64,000 nt of DNA, taken from NCBI GenBank assembly GCA_963932145.1, contig OZ010580.1:31345321-31409320 (forward strand). Direction: 5' to 3'. A program made the translations under genes and the position numbers. Within the stretch, counting starts at the first letter, position 1. The number at the start of each line of letters is the position of its first letter. Source of the stretch: Acanthosepion lycidas (taxonomy: Eukaryota; Mollusca; Cephalopoda; Sepiida; Sepiidae). This document shows, piece by piece, positions 48,233 to 59,537 of the stretch. Under the pieces are notes generated by a model that saw only the letters and a list, made by a program, of their open reading frames with translations, was not told the DNA's origin and ran no database searches.

Positions 48233-48345
48233 CAAATAAGTTATTGTAAATATTTCAAATAAAAAGACAATGTAATTCACCTCATATATTTATCATATAA
48301 ATATAGCCTGAATATTTTACCAACATCAGATATTTAGTCCTACTT
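48233..48345 (-). repeat. Copy of the sequence beside the 29-kb Tc1 relic
   Basis: TTATTGTAAATATTTCAAA, TTTATCATATAAATATA, CCTGAA and TTTACCA-CATCAG occur here and at 29910-30020, which adjoins the 5' side of the Tc1-like relic. Either this is a fragment of that element's non-coding end or both belong to another repeat. Confidence 0.4.
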
Positions 48346-48367
48346 GCACAATAAAATCTAATAAATT

Positions 48368-48370
<3 letters not shown>

Positions 48371-48406
<36 letters not shown>
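48371..48406. repeat. (TG)n(TA)n microsatellite
   Basis: A short GTGTGTG run followed by TA units. Confidence 0.95.
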
Positions 48407-48409
<3 letters not shown>

Positions 48410-48709
48410 TATCCCCAAAGACTTGCTAAAAAAGGAGTATACATGAAAAAAATGCTAGAAACTTAATAAAAACAAAGTTTTATCATCAAAATCTTTGTTA
48501 TTATTAAGAGGAAAGACCAAAAGATTTCTTGATTATTAAATTATATTTTTTGTCCTTTTTTTTCTTTAGAAAGTTCAAAATTTTGGTTGAAAATCTTGTT
48601 TTTCTTGTATCAGTGTGGGATGCTAAATTAGTATAGGAAATTTTAACATCTGTTTTTGTTGTGAAAAACACATTGAATTGAAAATTCTTGTAAAAATCAA
48701 ATAATTGTT

Positions 48710-49804
48710 AAATTTTAATGAAACTTTCAGAATTTATTTACAAATGAATTAAATTATTTCAGTAATGTTTCCTTTTTCAGAAAATCTTGGTAAAAACATT
48801 TTATTTTATATCTGTTAGTCCCATCCCCCCCCCCAACCACCACCACCACTTATTTAATTTTATGAAATTTCAAGAAATTCCTTTTTTTACAGCTTAATGT
48901 TTATATTAGTTATATGCAGAACTCCTTGGATAATTTAAATCATCAATTTTTTTTGTAAAACAACAAAAATCTATTGTCTTAATAAAACATTTTTTCAATG
49001 AATTTTTACAAGAATTATTTGCATTTTTTAAAATTTTAATTAGAATAATTTATAAAGTTTTAAATCTTTGAAAATTCTCTATTAATTTATATTGTTTAGG
49101 TGATATTGTTTTTAAGTAATAACTAAATTTACTAATCATAAATGAAAAAGCTTACTACAATTCAGTGCCCCCCCTCCATACACACCAGTGTTTTAAAAAC
49201 ATTTTGAATTTTTTTTGTGTGTGTATAAATGTGCCAATTTTTGTAAATACAGACATTCATACATAACATTGTCAGAAAATAAGAGAAATAACTATAGTAA
49301 ATTTAAAGCCAAAGTACCTAAAATTCAATAAAAACATTAGATTATGGAGAATATTTTCCTAAATTTTTAAGATTACTGGGTAGTTAAAAATTATATAAAA
49401 AAGGTGCTCATATTATATTCCTCTAATAATTTTTTACAGATATCTTCCCTGTAGAAAAAATTAGTTAAATTTTTGGCTGTCAATATGTCAATAGAGCTGT
49501 CAACACCTAATAAAAACATCTACTTCTGTGTTAAAAATGCATTTTTGTGATATTTTAAACTAAAAATAAGTTATATTTGTTTCAAATCAGAGTAATTAAA
49601 CTTTAAAATCAGCTAATGTTCCTCAAATAAAGTTTCAAAAAAGTATATTTTGTTTAGTATATTTTATTAGTTTTAAAATATATCAATATATATTAGACAT
49701 ATAAAATTTAATCTATAAACTTGAAATTAAAACTAAAATAGAAGATTCTAGAAAGATTTTTCATTTTTGAAAATTTATTTTAAACTTTAAATATCACATT
49801 TCTT

Positions 49805-49815
<11 letters not shown>
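48710..49815 (+). repeat. Unclassified repeat, at least 1.1 kb, copy 2
   Basis: Direct-orientation partner of 39570-40690, about 9.1 kb further on, with the same anchor order. It differs by a C-rich insertion (about 48826-48845) and another near 49165. Homology fades at the (TA)n tract at 49807. Confidence 0.7.

Positions 49816-49840
<25 letters not shown>
49807..49840. repeat. (TA)n microsatellite
   Basis: A TA run marks the right edge of the duplicated block. The partner block also ends at a short TA run (40693-40702). Confidence 0.95.
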
Positions 49841-49844
<4 letters not shown>

Positions 49845-49846
<2 letters not shown>

Positions 49847-51395
49847 ATGGCATGTCCATAATTATGACCAGGATGTAGTACAAATTAAAAAAATTATGGT
49901 AGGTAACCTTTGTCTTGGTAGGAAGTTTTGGAGTTTTTTGTAAGTTGGATGACTTCATTTAGATATTTAAATATTTTTCAAAGTTGGAGTATTTATTAGT
50001 AAAACTGAAAACAAATTTCAAATACATGTAACTGCATATAATTTAAATGCAATCTAGAATTTTTAATTTATATTTGAATTGTACTATTCTAGCACAAAAA
50101 TTGGTTAAAAATTAAGGTAAAAAAATTTTTTTTTTAAATTTGCTACAAAAGCAGCAAATAAAAAATAATTATGAAAAATAAATTAGAAGTCTTCTTACTT
50201 AGATGAAAAACAAAATAATAAATCATTTCAAATATTCAGATATATCCATATTTTTATAGGTAATAACCAGTTGCAGTAATATTACAATAATGATAAAAAT
50301 TATACATATACAACTTATGATGGTGATGGTGAATAGAAATTTTTAATATGAAAATAACAGATGATAATCAATGTTGCTTAGAAAGGGTTTCATTACAAAA
50401 ATTTATCCTATTATTTAAATGTACTTAAAAATGGATATTTTTTGTAGTACATTAAGGAAAAAACAGAAAAAATGCTGCCAAAGAAAGAGTTTTTTTCTTT
50501 TTTTCTTTCTTTAGCATGAACTTCATTTTAGGAATAAAGGATTCCTTGTAATTCTGAATAAATTTTGCAACAGCTAAGAAAAGTGGCAGTGATGTTTCTG
50601 GAGAATTTGAATAAACAATTTATGGAGAATTAATTAGAATTAATCAACAAATTTTCATGAATAAATGAATTTAAAAAAATCCATTCCAGCATTAGTCTGC
50701 ATATTTGTGTATTTCTAGATTATAATACCAGGCAGGGGGGTGCCTTGTTGTTGAGTAGTAGTTTGCAAGCAAGTCAATAAGATCATTACCAATGAAGTAA
50801 TTTTTATTCTGACAGAGTGCCTTGTAGTTAGGATTGTATGCCAAAATAAATTAAACTTAACCTATAATATGACAAAGACTGTTAGTTTTCATCAACTGAG
50901 AAAAGATACCCACCCATATTTTATAGGTTATTTAAATTTCTAAAGAAGTTATATCATTTTCATTAAAACATATTTGATTCTGCATGCATGTGTGCTGGAT
51001 GAGAGAAGAAGATTATAGCTGGCAGAATTTTCATAATTGACCAATTTCATTTATCCAACCTTTAAGAATTCATGTTTATTGCCAGTACTTGTAATGGAGC
51101 TATTGTTCTTTAATGCTTATATTAAGATCATTTTAAATGTCAATGATATCCAACTGCGTCTCAAATACATAGTTCCTGTTCTGATTTTGAAATTTAATTT
51201 TTAAGCATGTCTTCATTAGTTATCGAAGAAAATATCAGTAACAATAAAGAAAAATCAAATTGAATAATTAGAATAGATGAAGAAATAGCCAATAATTGCA
51301 TTTGGCATTACTCACTGAATTCAGTGCACATGCAATTCTTTATATTATTAAAGAACAGAACTTTGTCTCTTAAATTCTCATCAATAATTACACTA
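49845..51395. other. AT-rich non-coding stretch
   Basis: No gene or known element recognised. Confidence 0.45.
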
Positions 51396-51400
51396 ATGTA

Positions 51401-51510
51401 TGAGGGATGCTGAAAAGTTATTGGCCTGACACACTTGCCAAATTCTGATAAAATGACCAAACATCAGAATACCTTCTTGGTCAGGCCGAGAACTTATTAG
51501 CACCTCCTCA
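51401..51510. mobile_element. Mariner-type MITE (110 bp)
   Basis: The left end TGAGGGATGCTGAAAAGTTA is followed by TTGGCCTGAC. The right end, reverse complemented, reads TGAGGAGGTGCTAATAAGTT and then CTCGGCCTGACC. The arms are imperfect inverted repeats of about 30 bp. TA precedes the left end, while the right flank is AA, so that side of the duplication is worn. It belongs to a different mariner family from the TTAGGTTGG hairpins. Confidence 0.7.
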
Positions 51511-51789
51511 AACATGCATTTAAAAGATTTTCAAATGATGGAATAAAACAAAGCCTTCAAGCAAAGTGTTTCACATTTGTGTAATGCACATTAATCTTTT
51601 AAAAAAATAATACATAAATCCATATACTTTCATCTTATGAACAAACTTACATAAAATATTTTCAGTTAAGAATCCATTAATAGAAAAAAAACTTAATATT
51701 TCTCCAATTGAACAGAATACATTATAAAACATAACTTAAAGAGAAAATTCCTGTCTGCATTTCTAGGATTAGGAATTATTATAACTTAC

Positions 51790-52000
51790 ATTATTTACAC
51801 TTGGAATATTGTCCTCATCTTTGTTGTTATCACATTTTGACTGTTGTTTCCCCTGGCCTTCATCAGGTGCTTGTAGATCTGAGGAATTGCCAGAGAATTT
51901 CAAACTCAACCCTTTATTTAATCTACTGGAGTATGTTGATTTCATTCTGCTGACTATGTCTAAGGATAACTCATCTAGTTTGAGCAATAAATGAGCAGTA
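51790..52000 (-). CDS. Probable internal coding exon of an unidentified host gene
   Basis: A 211-nt minus-strand segment is open throughout. It ends at a consensus donor (AATAAT/GTAAGT) and begins after a pyrimidine-containing acceptor (tttctattaag/T), leaving one base and 70 codons. The peptide starts TAHLLLKLDELSLDIVSRMK, continues STYSSRLNKGLSLKFSGNSS and ends in a hydrophilic, Asp/Asn/Gln/Lys-rich stretch (GQGKQQSKCDNNKDEDNIPS). Its composition is balanced, unlike the AT-driven frames elsewhere. The reading frame stops soon after the donor, as expected for an intron. A second acceptor (caaactag/ATGAG) would shorten it by about 31 nt. I do not recognise the protein, and a neighbouring exon was not found, so introns would be long. 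Confidence 0.5.
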
Positions 52001-52242
52001 CTTAATAGAAACTAGGCTACATATCCCTATACAGAGTCAGTGGAACAAGAAAAATCTACCACCATAAATAAAATAAAGAGTTCAATTCAAAATTCCCTGA
52101 AGGTTACCCAGATCAATAACAACAAAGATGAAAGCAATAGTAAATAATATAAAAGAAAATGGTTTTGAAAATTCATATTATAATAACTAAATAATTTGAA
52201 ATTGTAATCTGTAGAGCTTAAAACATTTGAATATTTATATAA

Positions 52243-52946
52243 TCTATATATATAAAGTTGTAGCCTCTGCCTGTCTGTTATCAAACTCTTTTGGAGAGTT
52301 AAGGTTTTGGAGATAGACCTCCATAATCATATATATTCTGAAACTATATTACCCAGGGTACTTGGATAAGTATATTTCATTTTGATCAAAGAGGGTCCCT
52401 GAGGGGCATAAACCCCCCACTGAAATTTTTTCCCTTTAATATAAATTAAATTTTGAACAAGGAAATAGGATACTTTGATAAGTATATTTCATTTTGATCA
52501 AAGGGGTCCCCTGGAGGGAACAACCCCACCTCCACCAATTTTTTTTCCCCCCTTTGATTTAAATTAAATTTAAATTTGAACAAGGGAATAACTTCTATCC
52601 AAATACAGGAGAAAGCCAGAAACTGGAGGTTACATCAGCAAGATCAAAATAAGACAATATGGATGTTAAGTTAAGCAAGACATCACCAATCAGTAGGTAG
52701 TGCCTTTCAGTACATATTTGTTGTAACAATTCAACTGTCATATCAATGTTGAAATCTGCTCATCAAGTCATTCAATCAAGTATTGCATCAAATACATATC
52801 AAAGGGGTCAGATCAAGCTGTTTTTGCAAGCCCCCTACTGATTTTTTTCCCTTTGATATAAATTAAATTTAAATAAGGGAAAGACTCCTATCCAAAATAT
52901 AGGAGAAAGCCAGAAGATGGAGGTCACATTGACAAGGTGACAAGAG
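52243..52946 (+). mobile_element. Helitron-like 5' end with three repeated modules
   Basis: The left edge is A/TCTATATATATAAAGTTG, which fits the TC start of a Helitron between A and T. Three related modules follow, at about 52358-52468, 52469-52650 and 52796-52946. Each has GATCAAAG-GGGTC, then a C-rich phrase (CCCCCCAC or CCCCAC), then CCCTTT-ATATAAATTAAATTT. Two of them continue with GGAGAAAGCCAGAA--GGAGGT. No replication-helicase gene and no 3' CTRR hairpin were found, so this would be a non-autonomous or incomplete copy. Confidence 0.5.
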
Positions 52947-52949
52947 TAA

Positions 52950-54965
52950 TATTGAAATGCATCATTTTTCTCCACAAATTATAACAATGATTTAAAATTA
53001 ATCATCATTTTCTTACAAAAAAATGTGTGACACACAGCAAGGTGCAGGTAATTTGGTCAGTTATGAATACAAGCCAAGAAAATCTGCTTTATTCACTGCA
53101 AATTTTTGAGGCTCTAAACTCCAAATCAATACAATCATGACATTCTTTAGAACCAAGTTAAGATAAAATCATTATTTAAATCACATCAATTAAAACAGGT
53201 AGAAATAAAAATACATAATAATTTGTTTCTTTTGCATTTCAGTGTATGTGAAAATGATGAGACAGAAATGGAAAATTTATTAACGATATGTTTTACCAGA
53301 GAGCATGTGCTCTCTTTGGCTTCCTCAGGTTAGAATGAAAGAAAGACAAAACTGTGTGAGGAAAATGCCTTGGGATGTTTGAGGATAAATGGAAATCATA
53401 AATCAAATTAAATTGCCTTAGCTTATCACCTCCTACAAACACACATTTCAATGTATCTAACATCAGATAATCCACCTGAATCAATGAAGTAACTTAGAAA
53501 AAGTATAAAGCTAATCAATATTTGAGCAAGAGACAAGAAAATATGATAAATTTTGTTTATATTTCAATGCTTATTTGCAACATTTCCTGATCACTAGAAT
53601 AAATTTCAATATCTATTCACAAATAAAATTAAAGTAAGCAAAGAAAAGAGCAACAGAACAGTTCTAACACTGCCAGACTTGCCTAAAATTAAGTTGGTTT
53701 AAAAGAATCTAGCATAAAGACTTGAGTTCCCTTTTTTCATTATCAATATATCATGTACTTTTTTTTCAACATATTACATAGTAAGAGATATATGAATATG
53801 TTTTCTAATAAATATCAATAGAAACGCACTGGGGAACTCAGCAAGTTTCTTAAAAAATAAATAAATAAGGATCAATAATTTTCAAATTTATTGGACTGGT
53901 ATCAGAAATAGAATCTAAAGATAAAAGTTTTTTTTTTTTTTTAATGAACTGGAAAAGTCATCCAAAAACAATGATAATATAACAAAGTCATACGATATAA
54001 CTGGTAATATTACACAACAAAAAAAGCAAATTATTTTCATTTTCTTTTTTCTCAAAAGAAAAGCATTGTAATAACAAATAACCAAATATCCCAAAGACGC
54101 AATGAAAAATACAAAAGTTAAGAATATATGCATATCAAATTTATGGTTGCTACATGGTGTAGTGTGATGGTATTCATTACTAGATGTTGATAGTTGAAAT
54201 ATGTTCAAGATTTTAATCTTTTAAATAAGTATAATTCAGACTATAAATTTTTAACCTTAATAATACTAAAATAAAATACAAAGTGATGATTTCATTGTCA
54301 GTGAAAAGAATATAATAAATAAATAAATATTTGTTACTTACAGTTTGTTATCTAATAAACATTTTAGACTAGATGTTTGTAGATTTTAAGATTCTTAAAA
54401 CACAATCTAGAATTAACTCTTATCACAAAAAGGGTTAATTTCATTTCTAATGTTTCAAATTACTTATTCTTCATTACTGAGTGAGTTTATTTCCTTAGTA
54501 TTCCTTATATGATGTGATTTTAGCATAATAGTTAAATCACTATCTATTCAGCAATTAAATAGCTTTGAATCAAGAATCCCCATAATACAATGAAAATTTT
54601 CCTTATGGGGCATTTTTACTATCAATAATTATGATGCAGGTTCATTTCCATTTAAAAGAAATACTGAAAATTATATTTACTTTTACTTAAGTAAAAATGT
54701 TTAAACACATATGCCTATGCTTTTTCTCTATGGTCTTATGCTAACCTTAATCTCTCCTAGAATATATTTACAGGTATGCAAATATGTTTTAGAAGCAAAG
54801 ATAAATAAATTATCAGAATTATAAACAAATAAATTCTAATAATAAAACCTGACTTAATAGTCTTAAAATATCCAAATACCTACAAAACCTACAAACCAGA
54901 TGGACATCTTTATATTATTATTTTGTATATTTCAAGAAAGTAAGCATACAAAGTTATTTCAGAAC
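52950..54965. other. AT-rich non-coding stretch
   Basis: No gene or repeat recognised. Confidence 0.45.
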
Positions 54966-54971
54966 AAAGTT

Positions 54972-55212
54972 TCATTTTTTAGTATAGATATTCACTAACT
55001 GCCCCATGTGGCACAAGACTGAATTTAATGTGGGGTATCCAAGCCTGTAGGCTCAGGCAAAAATTCCCTGTAGGCCCCTTATACATGGAGTCAGGTAGCT
55101 GTCTACCACCCCAGTCGAGGCTCTGCCCTTCAGCATAGCCTTGTCTGGGTTCCTCTCTGCCCAGAGGCAGAGTGTTTGACCAGCACATCACAGTGAATCA
55201 TTTTTTAGTATA
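54972..55212. mobile_element. Retroposon-like insertion with exact 15-bp target duplication
   Basis: TCATTTTTTAGTATA stands at 54972-54986 and again at 55198-55212, without mismatch. Between them lies a 211-bp block that is strikingly GC-richer than the flanks (CCCCAGTCGAGGCTCTGCCC, CTGCCCAGAGGCAGAG). A duplication of this length points to target-primed retroposition. No A-tail is visible at either edge. TTCACT occurs inverted near both ends, so a DNA element is not excluded. The 70-codon minus-strand frame (54979-55191) spans it, but I recognise no protein. Confidence 0.65.
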
Positions 55213-55214
55213 AA

Positions 55215-57135
55215 TTAATTCAATGTAAGTATTTTGGATACTAAGCATATACATCACCACTCGATAGTAATGTATATAACTACCACAAGTCTGTCACTCA
55301 TAGAAACAGTAAATCTGTATTTCAGAACAAAATTAATTGTGGTAAGATATATCTTTTAATTCAAATGTAACTATGTTTGTCAAGTACTGGAAAAAATTAA
55401 ATTACCTCAGACAGCTCAAAATAGGTTTTAATTTTATATGAGATTTACAAAACTGATGTTACCACAGATTATTAAAAAAAAAATCAGATTATAACAAGGT
55501 AATTAATGTTTCTTTAAAAATGTTGCAAAAAAAAAAAAAAAAAAAAAAAAGGAGTAACTGAAAATTAACATGGTAACAATTTTTCATTAGAACTAGAGGT
55601 TACCATAGATTTATGCTGAAACGTTTCAAGAAATTCAAAATAGCTTGGAAGTATCTATAGTGTTTAAAGTTGTTGATAAAGTTGTTTAAAATTCTAGCTT
55701 ATCCTTTTCTGTTTTATCTCATGAATCATGTTTGGATATTAAAACATTTTCAACTTTATCAGACAAATACTGAAAATAATTCATCTGGTGAGTTTAAGCA
55801 AGATAATCCCAAGAGGAGTAATACAAATGTCCATAGTTTATTCAGTCTATAGGTGTATAAATTAATTACAAAGCTGAACATATGGAAATTCCATAGTGCA
55901 TTGTTGCAATTTAGAAATGAAACAGAAAATTAATCCATATTTTTTTTAAATATTTAAAAATTATATTATTTACAGTTTTAATATTTCAAAATGTAAATGA
56001 TAGACCTATTTAAAAATTTGTAATCTAAACAAAAAAAAAATACCCATAACTTTTCAAGAACATTGAAATAAATATTCTTCTTCTGCCATACCATTTTTCC
56101 TGAATCATTTTAACTCTTGCAATGTCTTTGCTGTAGAAAAAGTACCATGAATGTTTTGGTGACTAAAACTATTTATATAATATTCATATTTTCTAACCTT
56201 ATTGAAAGTGAGTCCTCAGGCCTTATTTATTGTCAATAAATAGCAGAAACAGTTCCTCCATCTCAACAGAATCAGTTTTAGAATATAAAAACTTATAGTG
56301 TAACCTGTATATCTGAATATATTTTAATAAGAAAATTCTTTTGTTGGAATATCATATTGAAATAAAATGTTATATACATTGTAAGTATGTAAGTAAATGC
56401 ATAGTACCATTAATAGATCTGTTGGTATTAAAACAGTTGAGTCAATGTTATAGATGATGGTAGATATGTTTACTCTAGTTGGGTAGCCAAGTCAGTGCCA
56501 ATAAGCATATACCATATTGCTTGAAGCAGTACAGCATATGCTTATTGAAAATACCAATTACATTGATACTATTCATTAAATTTGTAACATTATCCACCCC
56601 ACTTTAGTCAAATTTAGTTTTCTCTAATGTTGCTTCATTTGAGAAGTTTTCTTCTTTTTTTTTTTTTTTAAATAGAGATGGAAATGGAACAGACAGTGAT
56701 ATTTTGAATATTAGAACTAACCCTTAAAAAAAGAATAAATATCAAAATGCACCCTCACATAAATTTATTTTGGTCCTGTAATTAGAATTAAATCCAGTAA
56801 AAATAAATGTAATGAAAGAAAAATTCCAAACTGAAGCATAAAAAATGGCAAACATTCTTAAAATTTATATTAAGCCCATTGTGTAGCTCAAACGTTGAAC
56901 TTGAAAAATGGTTTCCATTAAGATCAAATCAAACGAAAAAAGAAAAAATGTACTTAGTTACCCAAGAAAATGACAAGGCTTTTTTTTAAATAAGACAATC
57001 AATATTTTTTTTGCAATATTTTATATTCGTGCTTGTCAAAAAACAGTGGTTATGTTATAAAATGGTTAAGTAATAAGGAAACTGATGACTTTATTGATTT
57101 TATTATGAAAATGTAGACCAATATTAATTTATCCT
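55215..57135. other. AT-rich non-coding stretch
   Basis: A run of 24 A lies at 55527-55550. Nothing else recognised. Confidence 0.45.
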
Positions 57136-57138
57136 GCC

Positions 57139-58507
57139 TGTTACGTTCTATTCTATGGACAGTATTTGTTACGGATTGAACATCCTCCTAGTTACAAAAA
57201 CCAGTTTTAAATTATTTTAGGGATATTATCCAGGAAGCGCAAAGGCCTTTGAAAAAGTACACCACAAGGATCTGCTGGAACTGCTCAGCAGCCTTGATAT
57301 ATTCAGGAAAGATATCAGAATAATCAAGAACCTATACTGGCAGCAAACAGTATACATGTGCATAGGGAACAAGTTCAATGAATGTACAAAAATAGAAAGG
57401 GGTGTAAGGCAAGGATGCATTTTCTCACCCAACCTGTTCAACCTATACAGCAAGGCAAATCTGAGAGAATTGGAAACCCTACCAGGATTTATCATTGGCA
57501 GCCACAATAAGATATGCAGATGACACTGTACTGACATGGAAAAGAAATTACAAAATCTCCTAGAGAAGATAGCAATGGAGAGTGAGAAGGGACTAAGCAT
57601 AAACCACAAGAAGACAGAATGCATAGTCATCAGTAAAAGGATGAGCCCAAAATGTTATTTGCAGATCGGGAACACTAGAATCAAGCAGATGCAAAAGTTT
57701 AAATATCTGGGATGCGTATTGACAGAAGGTGGTAAGTGTGACACTGAGATCCGTAGATATATTGGAATGGCCAAGGACACATTCCAAAAGCTGGGCAGAG
57801 TATTGTGAGACAGGAGGATTTCTTTAGTAACAAAGAAATGAATACTGAGTTTTTATGTGACATTTGTCCTTCTTTACAGCAACAAATGTTGGATGATTTC
57901 CTCAAAGATAAAAAAAGAGACTCGAGGGGATGGAGATTTGGTTCTACAAAAGATGCTAAGGATATCATGGACTGAGCGTGTGAGCAACGATGAGAGGATG
58001 CAAACAAGGACAAGGCTTATACTTAACATCAGGAAGAGGGAGCTGAAGTTCCTGGGGCACATAATGAGGAATGAGAGCCTGGAGAATCTGATACTCACAG
58101 GTCAAATAGAGGGAAAGAAAGACAAGGGAAAACAATGCATGACATACCTAGCAGGCTGAACCAAGTGGATGACAGAGGTAAGGAACATTGAGAGCTGCAA
58201 GGGATATAGAGAGGTGGAGACCTATGATCACCTATGTCCTGAAAGGATATGGCACATAAAAAGAAAGAAATCCAAGAAGCAGAAAGTCTGTCCATTCCTG
58301 AATTACTCTAACAAGAATTCACAAGGCAACTAAAGTCTCTCATCTAGAGAAAAACAACCAGCTTAAATTGAGCTACTGGGGCTGAACCCATCTGAAGCAA
58401 CAGAGAAGAAAGTTTAATCCAACAAACATTATTTTTTGTGACCAGGATGATGTAAGTTCAATCTCTATGCAGGGTAACAAATATTGTCCATAGAATAGAA
58501 CTTAACA
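57139..58507 (+). mobile_element. Inverted-repeat unit enclosing a LINE fragment
   Basis: The left arm TGTTACGTTCTATTCTATGG (57139-57190) and the right arm (58444-58507) are reverse complements over about 50-60 bp, including ATTTGTTAC and GATTGAAC. A nine-base segment is present only in the right arm. They bracket the LINE at 57236-58260 almost symmetrically. Both arms contain a B-box-like GTTCAATC, so they could be two opposed SINE copies rather than transposon ends. Confidence 0.5.
57236..58260 (+). pseudogene. RTE-like LINE reverse transcriptase, 5'-truncated
   Basis: The sequence opens inside motif A of the reverse transcriptase (KAFEKVHHKDLLELLSSLDI, where F-D-K-V is usual) and continues with IERGVRQGCIFSPNLFNLY. 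The catalytic RYADDTV lies at about 57510-57530. The thumb region (57536-57808, open) has ECIVISKRMSPKCYLQIGN and KFKYLGCVLTEGGKCDTEIR. A frame change leads to the C-terminal part (57857-58159) with MLRISWTERVSND and RKRELKFLGHIMRNESLEN. The last segment is WRPMITYVLKGYGT before a stop at 58257-58259. The endonuclease domain is absent. There are several stops and frame changes. The fragments at 8110-8445 and 63595-64000 belong to the same family. Confidence 0.85.
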
Positions 58508-58946
58508 CTGCCATTAATCAGAATTTATATATAATACTATTACTATTTCTGCTCACGAGATGTTAGTATTGATAAACTTTGCAAGAATGTTCTTTCTTTT
58601 TGTTTGATTTATTGATATATCTTTGTATTTTCCTGATGAATGAAAATATGTAATCATTTGAATATTATATACTTTAGTTAGGAGTTATCCATTAACTTAT
58701 CAATAAACAGTGCTGATAGTCATTATAAAATGCACTTGAACAAAAATGATACTCCCATAGCCTTTTTTCATTGTTTTTTTCCTTTCAGATTTTTAATTAT
58801 TTAATAAGATTTTACAATCACTGACCACTGTTTTTGCTTAAATATTTTTTTCAAAAAGTACTTGTTAATCACTCTCAGCTCATATCAAATGTAAAAAGAC
58901 AAGTTTGTTGGCATTTGATTTATTATTAAACAAATTTTAACATCTA

Positions 58947-59047
58947 TTAGGTTGGTGCAAAAATAATGACGTAATAATGTCGTTTTTTGACGTATTTTAA
59001 CGTTAAAAAAACAACATTATTACGTCATCATTTTTGCACCAACCTAA
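58947..59047. mobile_element. Palindromic mariner MITE, longer subfamily (101 bp)
   Basis: The ends TTAGGTTGGTGCAAAAATAA and the reverse complement are shared with the 80-bp hairpins, with TA on both sides. The interior differs: GACGTAATAATGTCG and its inverse surround a centre with GACGTATTTTAACG. It is a sister subfamily using the same tips. Confidence 0.85.
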
Positions 59048-59049
59048 TA

Positions 59050-59537
59050 TTTAGGAATGGAAGTGACACTATTAGGAAAAGTCATACATAATGACAGCAC
59101 AAAATAGACACATACACATTAGTAGCAATTTAAGTTTAAACACCAGACCTAAAAGCAGAACTCAATAGTATATCCACATTTCTTGAAACAGGAGATTCTA
59201 ACCTTAACCAAGTCTAGCACAATGACACAATAATGAAATAGTGGCATGTGAAACTAGCTTTTTAAACACTGCTTTAAAAGAGGTAACCTTTCCTGAAAAT
59301 CAACAAGCACTTTAATATATTGATACAGTTATCACATATTTAAATAATTCCATAAACTTTGTAGTACCACTTCATGTGTGTGCATATTAGATAGAAAGAG
59401 AGACAAGTAACAGAGAGAGACAAATCTTACAGATCTAAATGGTAGGGAATCAGAGCAATTAGAAAATAAAATGGAATAATATTTAACAGGGAATAATCAA
59501 CATATGAGTTAACCAATATATATGGTTGATGGAGTAC
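59050..59537. other. AT-rich non-coding stretch
   Basis: A short (GA)n run lies near 59393-59425. Nothing else recognised. Confidence 0.5.

Noticed and set aside
57226-58295. Several minus-strand frames of 64-134 codons
   Set aside because: Antisense shadows of the plus-strand LINE.
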